From: Clostridiales bacterium
Lineage (GTDB): Bacteria; Bacillota; Clostridia; Christensenellales; Aristaeellaceae
Length of the DNA stretch: 55,580 nucleotides
Reading direction: 5' to 3'
NCBI GenBank assembly: GCA_012729115.1
Contig: JAAYDR010000027.1
Coordinates: forward strand, 1 to 55,580
Shown here: in pieces, positions 23,646-31,993 of the stretch
How positions within the stretch are numbered: the first letter of the stretch is position 1
How the letters are laid out: each line of letters starts with the position of its first letter
Notes under the pieces: model-generated
Databases searched by the model: none
Told to the model about the DNA's origin: nothing
What the model saw: the letters and a program-made list of their open reading frames with translations, nothing else
Program-made: the position numbers and the translations under genes

Positions 23646-25598
23646 TCATTGAATGCGCTTAAACCGCTTCTCCATCTCCCGGCGGCTGAACTCCACCACG
23701 ATGGGGCGGCCATGAGGGCAGGCAGGCATAATCCCCGTTTCCAGCATGGTGGTTAAAAGGCCCTGCACCTCAGCCTCGCTCAGCCGGTCTCCTGCCTTGA
23801 TGGCCCTTTTGCATGCCATCTGTGCCACCTGTCTGCGCATACGCTCCTGGGTGAGGAGGCCGCGTTCGCCCTGGTATTCATCCAGGGCCTCCAAGAGCAA
23901 TTCACGGGCCGGCTCGTTGGCCCCAAAGAGTGTGGGAATGGCATGCACCGCTACGGCAGTATCGTCAAATGGCTGAACGTCAAAACCCGCCTCCATCAGC
24001 AGAGGCTGCCATTGTTGAAGCAGCATGCGCTCCTGGGCGGATATCAGCACCAACTGGGGGGTCAAAAGGCGCTGGGAAATCCGCTCTCCCTGGTAGCGTT
24101 TCCAGAATTTATCAAACAAAATCCGCTCATGAGCCGCATGCTGATCCACCCAGAGCAAACGTTCCCCCGTCTCAAACAAAAGATAGGTCTGAAAGGCGGT
24201 TCCGATGAAGCGCAAGGAGGGTGTGGCCTCTTGCGGCAAAAAAGACTCCTGATGGACTTCCGTTCCGGTTGTTTCGCTGGGAGGCACCGGGGCAGAGGAG
24301 GGCAAAGGCGCAGGGGGTATGGGAGACGGGGACATGGGAGAAGAGGCCATGGGGCTCAACATCCCAAAGCTTTCCCGCAGGGACATGGTCTTTGCAGTGG
24401 CCGGTAGGATGACAGGTTCAAGATGGGATAGGTCGGGGGCAGCAATGTCCTGGGCATTTGGAGGCTTCACGGCTTCTGCGGCCGTATTCTCCTCCTCTTC
24501 CCCTTCCCTTTTCAGCATCACCACACGGATGCTTTCCCGCTCTGGCTCCTGGGTCACGTCCGGCTGCGTTTCCTGCCCCTTCAGGAGCACATCCCCCAGC
24601 CGCTGCTTCATGACGGCCTGCCGGATCAGCACCTCCACCGCCCCGGCCACAGCGCCTGCGTTTTGAAAGCGCACCTGAAGCTTGTTGGGATGTACATTTA
24701 CATCCACCTTGTCATAGGGCAATTGTAAATACAGCGCGCAGAAAGGAAAGCGCCCGATCATCACCAGGCCGAGGCAGGCGCTTTCCACTGCCTTGCTGAG
24801 GTTTTCATCCTTGAAATACCGCCCGTTGACAAAAAAGGATTGCTGCTGGCGGTTGCCCCGGGCCAGGTCTCCCACGCCCACATAGCCTTCCACCAACACG
24901 CCGTTCTCATGGCCCTGAACCCGATGCATGGCCTTGAGGCTTTCCTTGCCATAGCAGCACAGCAGGGCGGACTCCACAGTGCCGTCCCCGGCGCTTTGGT
25001 AGATGGTCTTTCCTTCATTCACATAACGAAAGGAGATGTCCGGCCTGGAAAGAATGAGCCGGGTCATGTAATCCGTTACAAGGGATGCTTCCTGGGGAGG
25101 CTTCCTTAAAAATCGAAGGCGCACAGGGGTGTTGTAGAACAGGTCTTTCACCAGGATGGTGGTTCCCACCGGCATGGCCGCTTCCCGGATATCCCCCATC
25201 ACCCCTCCGTCCACCTGGGCCCGAATGCCGAAGTCCTCCTGAGCGGTACGGGTGGTGCAAGTTACCTTTGCCACCGCGGCGATGGAGGCCAGCGCTTCCC
25301 CCCGGAAGCCAAGGGTATGCACGTCAAACAAGTCTTCGGAACGGGTGATCTTGCTGGTGGCGTGGCGCTCAAACGCCATGCGGATTTGCGAAGCGGGGAT
25401 GCCCCTCCCGTTGTCCGTCACCCGCAAATAGCGAATCCCGCCCTCCCGTAGTTCCACGGTGATGGCGGTGGCCCCGGCGTCGATGCTGTTTTCCACCAGC
25501 TCCTTCACAGCGGAGGCCGGGCGTTCCACCACTTCACCGGCGGCAATCTGCCCGATAACCTCCGTGGAAAGCCTCTGGATGGGCCTGATGTTCTCCAT
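23646..25598 (-). CDS. mutL: DNA mismatch repair protein MutL
   Basis: MutL links mismatch recognition to strand removal. The N-terminal GHKL ATPase shows VENSIDAGATAI, DNGRGIP, HATSKI and GFRGEALASI. A poorly conserved Pro/Ser/Glu linker of about 120 residues follows. The C-terminal domain carries the endonuclease site DQHAAHERILFD plus ACKRAIKAG and CPHGRP, so this MutL should nick DNA itself, as expected without MutH. The last position of the metal motif is Asp where Glu is typical, a conservative change. 650 residues; ATG behind AAAGGA; 31 nt after mutS. Confidence 0.96.
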   Translation of the reverse strand: MENIRPIQRLSTEVIGQIAAGEVVERPASAVKELVENSIDAGATAITVELREGGIRYLRVTDNGRGIPASQIRMAFERHATSKITRSEDLFDVHTLGFRGEALASIAAVAKVTCTTRTAQEDFGIRAQVDGGVMGDIREAAMPVGTTILVKDLFYNTPVRLRFLRKPPQEASLVTDYMTRLILSRPDISFRYVNEGKTIYQSAGDGTVESALLCCYGKESLKAMHRVQGHENGVLVEGYVGVGDLARGNRQQQSFFVNGRYFKDENLSKAVESACLGLVMIGRFPFCALYLQLPYDKVDVNVHPNKLQVRFQNAGAVAGAVEVLIRQAVMKQRLGDVLLKGQETQPDVTQEPERESIRVVMLKREGEEEENTAAEAVKPPNAQDIAAPDLSHLEPVILPATAKTMSLRESFGMLSPMASSPMSPSPIPPAPLPSSAPVPPSETTGTEVHQESFLPQEATPSLRFIGTAFQTYLLFETGERLLWVDQHAAHERILFDKFWKRYQGERISQRLLTPQLVLISAQERMLLQQWQPLLMEAGFDVQPFDDTAVAVHAIPTLFGANEPARELLLEALDEYQGERGLLTQERMRRQVAQMACKRAIKAGDRLSEAEVQGLLTTMLETGIMPACPHGRPIVVEFSRREMEKRFKRIQ

Positions 25599-25628
25599 GG
25601 CTCGTTCCTTTCTCAGCTTCCGTAGGTG

Positions 25629-28226
25629 CTACAGTTTCCTGGCTTTCTCCCGCAAGCGGAAAAGTGTGTTCATGGCATCCATGGGCGTAAGGGCGTACAC
25701 GTCCAGGTTTTTCAGCTCCTCCATCAGCTCGTCCTGGCCCAGGTGGAACAGATCCGTCTGCTTGTCCTGCTTCTTTCTCTTCTCCAGAATGTGATGGCTG
25801 ATGGACTCTTGGTTGATATCGCTGACCTCCAGCCTGGCCTGGATCTCGTGCGCCCGGGTCACCACCTGAGGGGGGATGCCTGCCAATCGGGCGACATGCA
25901 CTCCGTAGCTTTTGTCCGCACCGCCCGGAAGGATCTTGCGGAGGAAGATTACATCCTCCCCATGCTCCTTTACGGAGATGCAATAATTCTTTACGCCCTG
26001 GAAGCGGCCTTCCAGCTCGCTGAGCTCGTGATAGTGGGTGGCGAAGAGGGTCTTTGCCCCGACCTTCTTTTTGTCCAGGAGGTATTCCACCACCGCCCAG
26101 GCGATGGCCAAGCCGTCAAAGGTGCTGGTTCCCCTGCCAATCTCATCCAGCACGATAAGGGATTGGAATGTGGCGGAACGCAGAATGGAGGCGGTTTCAC
26201 TCATCTCCATCATGAAGGTGCTCTGGCCGCTGGCCAGGTCATCGGAAGCGCCGATGCGGGTGAAGATACGGTCACAAATGCTAATTTGGGCTTCCTTTGC
26301 GGGCACGAAGCTTCCAATGTGGGCCATGAGCGTCATCAGGGCCACCTGTCTCATGTAGGTGCTCTTTCCCGCCATGTTGGGACCGGTGATGATGAGCATC
26401 CGGTTCTCGTCCCCATCCAGCAACACATCATTGGGTACGAAGGGCGTATCTGTGAGGGTCTTCTCCACAATGGGATGACGCCCTTCTGTAATCCGGATCA
26501 CCCCGTCCATGGTCATCCTGGGCTTCACATAATGGTTCTCCCTGGCCACCTTAGCCAGAGATAAAAGCGCATCCAGCGTCTTCAGGGCCAGCGCATTTTG
26601 CTGGATCATCGCAATTTCCCCGGCGATGGCCTCCTTTATCTGACTGAAAATCTGAGCTTCCAGAGCAAGAGCCAGCTGCTGGGCGTTTACGATCTTGCGC
26701 TCGATTTCCTGTAGCTCTGCGGTGACGAACCGCTCGCAATTGGCAAGGGTCTGTCTGCGGGTATACCGCAGGGGCACCTGATCCAGGTAGCTCTTGGTTA
26801 CCTCGATCAGGTAGCCAAACACCCGATTATACTGTATCTTCAGATTTTTAATGCCGGTTGCCTGCCGCTCGGCCGCCTCCAGGTCCAGGAGCCATTGCTT
26901 TCCGCTGATGGAAGCATTGCGGTACTCGTCCAATTCCGCATTGTAGCCGTCCGCGATCACACCGCCGTCCGCCAGGGACAGGGGGGCATCGGGATGGATG
27001 GCAGATGCCAGCATCTCACACAGAGTCGTCAGGGGCGACAGGGTATGACACAACGCCGCGATGGGCGCCTGGAAGAATTTCTGCAGCAATGCCTTCACAG
27101 GCTCCACGCTGCGCAGGGAACGCAGCAAGGCCAGGCAGTCCCGGCCCGTCAAGCTGCCGTAACTCACCTTGCCCAGCAGCCTCTCCAGGTCCGCCACCTC
27201 GTTTAGCGCGGCGGTAAGTTCCTCACAGGTCAGCAAATCTCCCTTCAGGGCTTCCACAGCATCCAGCCGGGCCGTGATCCTCTCCAGGCTGACCAGCGGC
27301 GCTTCCACCCAGCTTTTCAGCATCCGGGCCCCCATGGCAGTTGATGTCTCATCCAGCAGCCACAGCAGGGAGCCCCGGCGTTCTCCCTGGCGCAGGCTTT
27401 GGGTAAGCTCCAGGTTCTTGCGGGTCATCCTGTCCAGGTACATGGTGTCTCTGCCCTGGTAGGGGGTCAGACGGCTCATGTGCGACAGGTCGTTCTTCTG
27501 GGTGTCACTGAGATAGCGCAGCAGCGCACCTGCCGCAATCACCCGCTTGTCCTGGTCCTCCAGGCCAATAGCCTCCAGGGCGCCTACCTTAAAATGTGCC
27601 AGCAAGAGCTCCTTGGCGCTCTTTCTCAAAAAAGCGCTCTGGGGCAGCTCCGTCACCATCAGGGGCCGGTCCAGACAGGACATCAGGGCCTCCCGGTCAT
27701 TGGTGACAACCTCCTGGGGATCAATGCGAACCAGTTCATCACGGAGCGCTGTTTCAACGCTGGAAAGATGGTGGATCACAAACTCCCCTGTGCTCACATC
27801 CGCGTATGCCAAGGAAACGGCCTTGCCGGCAAAGGCCACGCAAAGAACGTAGCTGTTGCTTTTTTCATCCAGCATGGCTGGGTCTACCACGGTACCCGGC
27901 GTGATAATCCGGATTACATCCCGCTCCACCAGGCCCTTGCTCTGGGCCGGGTCTGTGAGCTGCTCACAGATGGCAACCCTGTAGCCCTTTTCAATCAAAC
28001 GGCTGATGTAGGTGGCGGCGGAATGGTAGGGAATGCCGCACATGGGCGCGCGCTCACTGAGGCCGCAGTCCCTGCCGGTCAATGTGAGCTCCAACTCCTT
28101 GGAAACCAGCACGGCGTCCTCATAGAACATCTCATAAAAGTCGCCAAGACGATAGAACAGGATCGTATCCCGGTGCTTTGCCTTGATCTCCAAGTACTGC
28201 TGCATCATGGGCGTAACGCCGGCCAT
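25629..28226 (-). CDS. mutS: DNA mismatch repair protein MutS
   Basis: Mismatch-recognition ATPase of 865 residues. The mismatch-contacting motif is FYRLGDFYEMF near the N-terminus, and the ATPase core has GPNMAGKSTYMRQ and VLDEIGRGTSTFDG. The C-terminus ends in a short KKQDKQTDLF-like segment resembling a beta-clamp motif. I chose ATG 28226, preceded by GGGAGG with 7-nt spacing. Its position between a YlbF-family gene and mutL follows a common Bacillota order. Confidence 0.97.
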   Translation of the reverse strand: MAGVTPMMQQYLEIKAKHRDTILFYRLGDFYEMFYEDAVLVSKELELTLTGRDCGLSERAPMCGIPYHSAATYISRLIEKGYRVAICEQLTDPAQSKGLVERDVIRIITPGTVVDPAMLDEKSNSYVLCVAFAGKAVSLAYADVSTGEFVIHHLSSVETALRDELVRIDPQEVVTNDREALMSCLDRPLMVTELPQSAFLRKSAKELLLAHFKVGALEAIGLEDQDKRVIAAGALLRYLSDTQKNDLSHMSRLTPYQGRDTMYLDRMTRKNLELTQSLRQGERRGSLLWLLDETSTAMGARMLKSWVEAPLVSLERITARLDAVEALKGDLLTCEELTAALNEVADLERLLGKVSYGSLTGRDCLALLRSLRSVEPVKALLQKFFQAPIAALCHTLSPLTTLCEMLASAIHPDAPLSLADGGVIADGYNAELDEYRNASISGKQWLLDLEAAERQATGIKNLKIQYNRVFGYLIEVTKSYLDQVPLRYTRRQTLANCERFVTAELQEIERKIVNAQQLALALEAQIFSQIKEAIAGEIAMIQQNALALKTLDALLSLAKVARENHYVKPRMTMDGVIRITEGRHPIVEKTLTDTPFVPNDVLLDGDENRMLIITGPNMAGKSTYMRQVALMTLMAHIGSFVPAKEAQISICDRIFTRIGASDDLASGQSTFMMEMSETASILRSATFQSLIVLDEIGRGTSTFDGLAIAWAVVEYLLDKKKVGAKTLFATHYHELSELEGRFQGVKNYCISVKEHGEDVIFLRKILPGGADKSYGVHVARLAGIPPQVVTRAHEIQARLEVSDINQESISHHILEKRKKQDKQTDLFHLGQDELMEELKNLDVYALTPMDAMNTLFRLREKARKL

Positions 28227-28265
28227 GAGATAGCCTCCCTTTTGTGCCATGGAAAAACGCTTTCC

Positions 28266-28673
28266 TTACTGCTGGTGGCAACTCCCGCCGCAGGAACTGC
28301 AGGAGCCTCCACAGCCTCCTGCCTCCTGGGGCACCTCGCCGGTGACCACATATTGAATAATGGCGTTTACCTTATCCATCATATCGCTGAAATCCCTGCG
28401 GGCATCCCGCATGGTTTTCAGCAACGGATGGGCTTCCAGCGCAGCTTCTGTTGCCTCCAACTCTTCTCCCGCCTTGGCCAGAGCTGCATGGTCCAGATCA
28501 TTGCCCGCCAGAAGGTCCTGCACTTTGCTGCGCTGCTCCTGATAATCCGCAACCAGCCGGGTGGCCTCCGCATCCTTGGTGGCTGCCTGCTCACTCAGGC
28601 GCATGCGGATGTATTCTTCGCTCTCCAGGATGGCTTCCGCCAGCAACTCGGCTTGATTTAACACCTTTTCCAT
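28266..28673 (-). CDS. YlbF/YmcA-family protein with cysteine-rich tail
   Basis: A 135-residue helical protein of the YlbF/YmcA family. In Bacillus, YmcA, YlbF and YaaT form the iron-sulphur-bearing Ric/Y complex affecting RNase Y-dependent mRNA maturation and developmental decisions. The body is an antiparallel coiled coil (residues about 5-110). The tail after residue 118 is Gly/Ser-rich with C121, C125, C128 and C132 and a final histidine, suited to metal or Fe-S binding. Placement between miaB and mutS matches ymcA. ATG with GGAGA upstream, 2 nt after miaB. Confidence 0.82.
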   Translation of the reverse strand: MEKVLNQAELLAEAILESEEYIRMRLSEQAATKDAEATRLVADYQEQRSKVQDLLAGNDLDHAALAKAGEELEATEAALEAHPLLKTMRDARRDFSDMMDKVNAIIQYVVTGEVPQEAGGCGGSCSSCGGSCHQQ

Positions 28674-28675
28674 GG

Positions 28676-30082
28676 TTACTCTCCTTTGATCCTCTCCGCC
28701 CGCAGGGTGTTCACCGCTGCAGAGGTTATGGTAACAGGCACGATGTGCCCGATGTCCTCCTGGGTTCCATCCATAGTAATGGTGATGTTCCGCTTTCCTT
28801 TCCCGGAGACCTGCCCTTTGTTGCGCTTGGAAATGCTTTCAACCAGCACTTGCTCTGTTTTTCCAATCATCCCCTGGTATGACTGGGCGGTGCTTTTTGC
28901 GAGCGCTTCCAGCAGTCGGTCCATGCGTCGGGAGGCGACGGAGGCCTCCACCTGTCCAGGCATCAAGGCGGCGCAGGTCCCTTTCCTGGGGGAAAACACA
29001 AAGCTGAAAGCAGCGTCATAACCTACTTCCTCCACCAGGGACAGGGAATCTTCAAACTGGTCCTCGGTCTCACCGGGAAATCCCACGATAAAGTCCGTAG
29101 TCAGGCCAATTTGCGGCATGGCCTCCCGAAGACTGCGCACCTTGTCCAGGTAAACTGAGCGGGTATAGCCCCGGTTCATGGCCTGAAGAACCTGGTCGCT
29201 GCCGCTTTGCACCGGCAGATGCAGGTGGTTGCACAGATGGCGGCTGTCCGCCATCACCTGGATCAACTCCTGGGAAAGATCCTTGGGATGGGAGGTCATG
29301 AAGCGGATTCGGGGAATACCAATGCCGTCCAAGGCTTTGAGCAGATTGGGAAAGGTTTCCCCAGGGCCGCCCTGGTAACTGTTCACATTCTGCCCCAGAA
29401 GCATAATCTCTTGCACACCGGATTTTTGCAGTTCTTCCGCCTCGTGCAGAATGTCCGACATGCGGCGGGACCTCTCCCGCCCCCGCACATAGGGCACCAC
29501 ACAGTAGGAACAGAAGTTGTCACAGCCGTACATGATGGTGATAAACGCGTGATGCGGGTACAGCCGCCGCACCGGGACACCCTCCGCGATCAGGTTCTCC
29601 TGCCCGCTGACGCTGACCACCCGCTGCTTTTCCTCCACCAGCCGGCAGAGCAAGGAGGGCAACTCGTGCATGTTATGGGTGCCAAAGGCCAAATCGATAA
29701 ACTTGTATTGCTTTAAAATTCCCTCGGCCATGTGAGGCTGCTGCACCATGCAGCCGCAGACACCAATTAGCAGTGAGGGCCTGTCCTTCTTGATCTCCTT
29801 CAGCCAGTTCACATTGCCAAGGGCGCGGCGCTCCGCATTGTCCCGGATGCAGCAAGTATTGAACAGCACAAAATCCGCATCCTCCCGCTGGGGGGACTCT
29901 GCCAGACCCATGCTGCGAAGAATGCCCGCCAGTTTTTCGCTGTCATGGGCGTTCATCTGGCAGCCATAGGTTACGATATGATAGGTTCTGGGCCGATCAG
30001 GCAGGGATGCAAACACCTGGGCTGCCTGCCGTTGCCGTTCCTCTTCTTCCGGGGAAACGTAGACTGGGGCTAACTTGCTCAC
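28676..30082 (-). CDS. miaB: tRNA-2-methylthio-N6-dimethylallyladenosine synthase
   Basis: A radical-SAM methylthiotransferase that converts i6A37 (made by MiaA) to ms2i6A37. Auxiliary-cluster cysteines are C41, C77 and C111; the radical-SAM cluster is C187, C191, C194 (GCDNFCSYC). A C-terminal TRAM domain follows. It has 468 residues with GTG start (AAAGGA upstream). The GTGA overlap with the RNase E/G stop indicates translational coupling, so RNA processing and modification genes share one transcript. Confidence 0.96.
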   Translation of the reverse strand: MSKLAPVYVSPEEEERQRQAAQVFASLPDRPRTYHIVTYGCQMNAHDSEKLAGILRSMGLAESPQREDADFVLFNTCCIRDNAERRALGNVNWLKEIKKDRPSLLIGVCGCMVQQPHMAEGILKQYKFIDLAFGTHNMHELPSLLCRLVEEKQRVVSVSGQENLIAEGVPVRRLYPHHAFITIMYGCDNFCSYCVVPYVRGRERSRRMSDILHEAEELQKSGVQEIMLLGQNVNSYQGGPGETFPNLLKALDGIGIPRIRFMTSHPKDLSQELIQVMADSRHLCNHLHLPVQSGSDQVLQAMNRGYTRSVYLDKVRSLREAMPQIGLTTDFIVGFPGETEDQFEDSLSLVEEVGYDAAFSFVFSPRKGTCAALMPGQVEASVASRRMDRLLEALAKSTAQSYQGMIGKTEQVLVESISKRNKGQVSGKGKRNITITMDGTQEDIGHIVPVTITSAAVNTLRAERIKGE

Positions 30083-31320
30083 TTCTGATAATCCTTTCCA
30101 TGGCTCTTGCGGGCAGCATGTGCCGGTGCTTTTCCTGTCTCGCTGCGGGAGATTACCTGTGACAGGCTTTCCCGGGTCCGCTTGCGGGTCATCTCCAGTA
30201 AACCCAGTTTGGTGAAGCCGTGAATCACCGTTTTCACCCGGTCATCCGTCAAGGCTTGCTCCAGGGCAGTGCGAACCTGTTCCCGCTGTGCCTCGGTATC
30301 CATGTCGATAAAATCGATCAGGAGGATTCCGCTGAGGTTCCTCAGGCGAATCTGGCGCGCAATTTCGGCGCAGGCTGCCAGGTTCTGGGCCAGGGGCAGA
30401 GAGGGGGACCCTTCTATTTCGCTCTTCAGGGAGGCTCCTGTGAAACGGGCTGTATTGACATCCACGGTGGACAGTGCCTCCCGCTCGTCAATCACCAGGG
30501 TACCACCGCCGGGCAGGGACACTTTCCGCGCCAGGGCTTCCTCCAATTGGCGGTCCGTACCCAGACCCTGCCACAGGGCGGCCATTTCCGTCTCCGTAAC
30601 CTGCCGTATGGCATCCATCTGCAGAGGCAGTCCCTGAAGGATGCGAGGGTCGGAAGCGGTGACAGTGATCTCATATCTCCCGGCATAGTCCCTTACCATG
30701 GCGTGCAAGGCCGGGACTTCCCGAAACAGCACAGCTGGAGGCTTCTGAAACCGGGCTTTCTCCAAAATATCCCGCCAGATTTCCCGCAGGGATTCCCATT
30801 CGTTCTCAATGTCCTCCCGCCGGGCTGTCAAAGCGGCGTGTCGCACAATGACGCCTGCATCCCCTGCGCTTAAGGCTTCTCCCAAAGACAGGGCCCATGC
30901 CCTCTCCTCATCCCGGACAACCCGGCTGCTGACACCCACATGGCAGTTTTGCGGCATCAGAAGAACATATTGCCCCGGCAAGGCGATGTCCCGGGTGAGA
31001 AAAGCCCCCTTATCACCCGCCGTGTCCTTTTTAACCTGCACCAGAACCTCCTGCCCCGTTACCAGAGGCTTCCGGTTCCCGGTGGCGAAGCTTTCCTGCT
31101 CCTTCAGGGGAAGAAAGCCGTTCTGGGGTTGACCGATCTTCACGAAGGCCGCTCCCACAGCGGGCAGCACCCTCTCGATGGTTCCCAGAAGGACAGTTCC
31201 CACCCAGGAACCGGTTCCGCCCTCTTCCCGAATGTATTCCAGCATCCTTCCCTGGCTAAAGGCGGCCACCTGCCTTGATGCGCCGCTTCCATGAACCAGG
31301 AGCTGCAGCTTCTCAGCCAT
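30079..31320 (-). CDS. ribonuclease E/G family protein, lacking the zinc-link
   Basis: An RNase E/G catalytic-domain protein of 413 residues. Visible are the S1 insertion region (GSWVGTVLLGTIERVLPAVGAAFVKIG), the catalytic metal segments VIDEREALSTVDVNT and LLIDFIDM, and the ending LGLLEMTRKRTRESL. Family members normally continue into a CPxCxG zinc-link and a small dimer/tetramer domain. Here only about 27 Lys/Arg/Ser-rich residues follow and there is no cysteine pair, so oligomerisation may differ. ATG at 31320 follows GAGGAG and overlaps the preceding gene by 8 nt. Confidence 0.9.
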   Translation of the reverse strand: MAEKLQLLVHGSGASRQVAAFSQGRMLEYIREEGGTGSWVGTVLLGTIERVLPAVGAAFVKIGQPQNGFLPLKEQESFATGNRKPLVTGQEVLVQVKKDTAGDKGAFLTRDIALPGQYVLLMPQNCHVGVSSRVVRDEERAWALSLGEALSAGDAGVIVRHAALTARREDIENEWESLREIWRDILEKARFQKPPAVLFREVPALHAMVRDYAGRYEITVTASDPRILQGLPLQMDAIRQVTETEMAALWQGLGTDRQLEEALARKVSLPGGGTLVIDEREALSTVDVNTARFTGASLKSEIEGSPSLPLAQNLAACAEIARQIRLRNLSGILLIDFIDMDTEAQREQVRTALEQALTDDRVKTVIHGFTKLGLLEMTRKRTRESLSQVISRSETGKAPAHAARKSHGKDYQK

Positions 31321-31993
31321 GGACATACTCCTCAATGGAAACCAGCTTGCCCCCGCTATCCCGGCATAAAATTTCCTCGCGGATTGCAAGGAAGGGGAAC
31401 TCCTCCACATCGGCCATCCCACAAAGGCATTTCATCAGCAAACCGGGCTTGAGCGAACCCTGGGGAGTGGCTTTCAGCACCAGATGCAGCTTGTCCCCCT
31501 CCTGATGGGCTTCCTGCACCAGGGGCCGGATGTTGCAAAGGGCTTCCCCACTTTTGGTCTTACGCATGGCCATGTACGTATCCAGTGTTAAAAAGGGTTG
31601 CATCTGGGCCAAGGCCGCCTGGGCATTCGGGCCATCGCCTGCTTCCAGGGTGTACCGGGAGGCCGCCACCAGAGCCATCAGCGATGGAAAACCATCCTCC
31701 AGCAGCCGGGCTTTCCGGGCCTGCAGGCTGGGAGGCAGAGCTTCATTGAGGCTTGCCAAAAAAGCCTCCTCCTCCACGGGCTCAGCCAGGGGCACATCCA
31801 TGGCTTCACGCAGCCCAACGATTCCCACACTCAGGGGCGCGGCAAAGCTCAACTGTACATGCGGGCTGAAGCCCTTGCTGTAGGCGATGGGCAGATTGCT
31901 TCTGCGCAAGGCCCGCTGCATGGTGCGCATCAAATCCAGATGCCCGATATGCCGAAGGGCAAAACCTTTTTCAAAAATCACCATCATCCGCAT
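31313..31993 (-). CDS. TIGR03936 family radical-SAM-associated protein (DUF2344)
   Basis: A 226-residue protein starting with FEKGFALRHIGHLDLMRTMQRALRRS, characteristic of the family found next to TIGR03960 radical-SAM proteins. The function is unestablished. Its start overlaps the TIGR03960 gene by about 10 nt (or 4 nt from the third codon, ATGATG), and its end overlaps the RNase gene. In many genomes this pair sits beside rplU-rpmA; here those genes are absent. Confidence 0.85.
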   Translation of the reverse strand: MRMMVIFEKGFALRHIGHLDLMRTMQRALRRSNLPIAYSKGFSPHVQLSFAAPLSVGIVGLREAMDVPLAEPVEEEAFLASLNEALPPSLQARKARLLEDGFPSLMALVAASRYTLEAGDGPNAQAALAQMQPFLTLDTYMAMRKTKSGEALCNIRPLVQEAHQEGDKLHLVLKATPQGSLKPGLLMKCLCGMADVEEFPFLAIREEILCRDSGGKLVSIEEYVHG

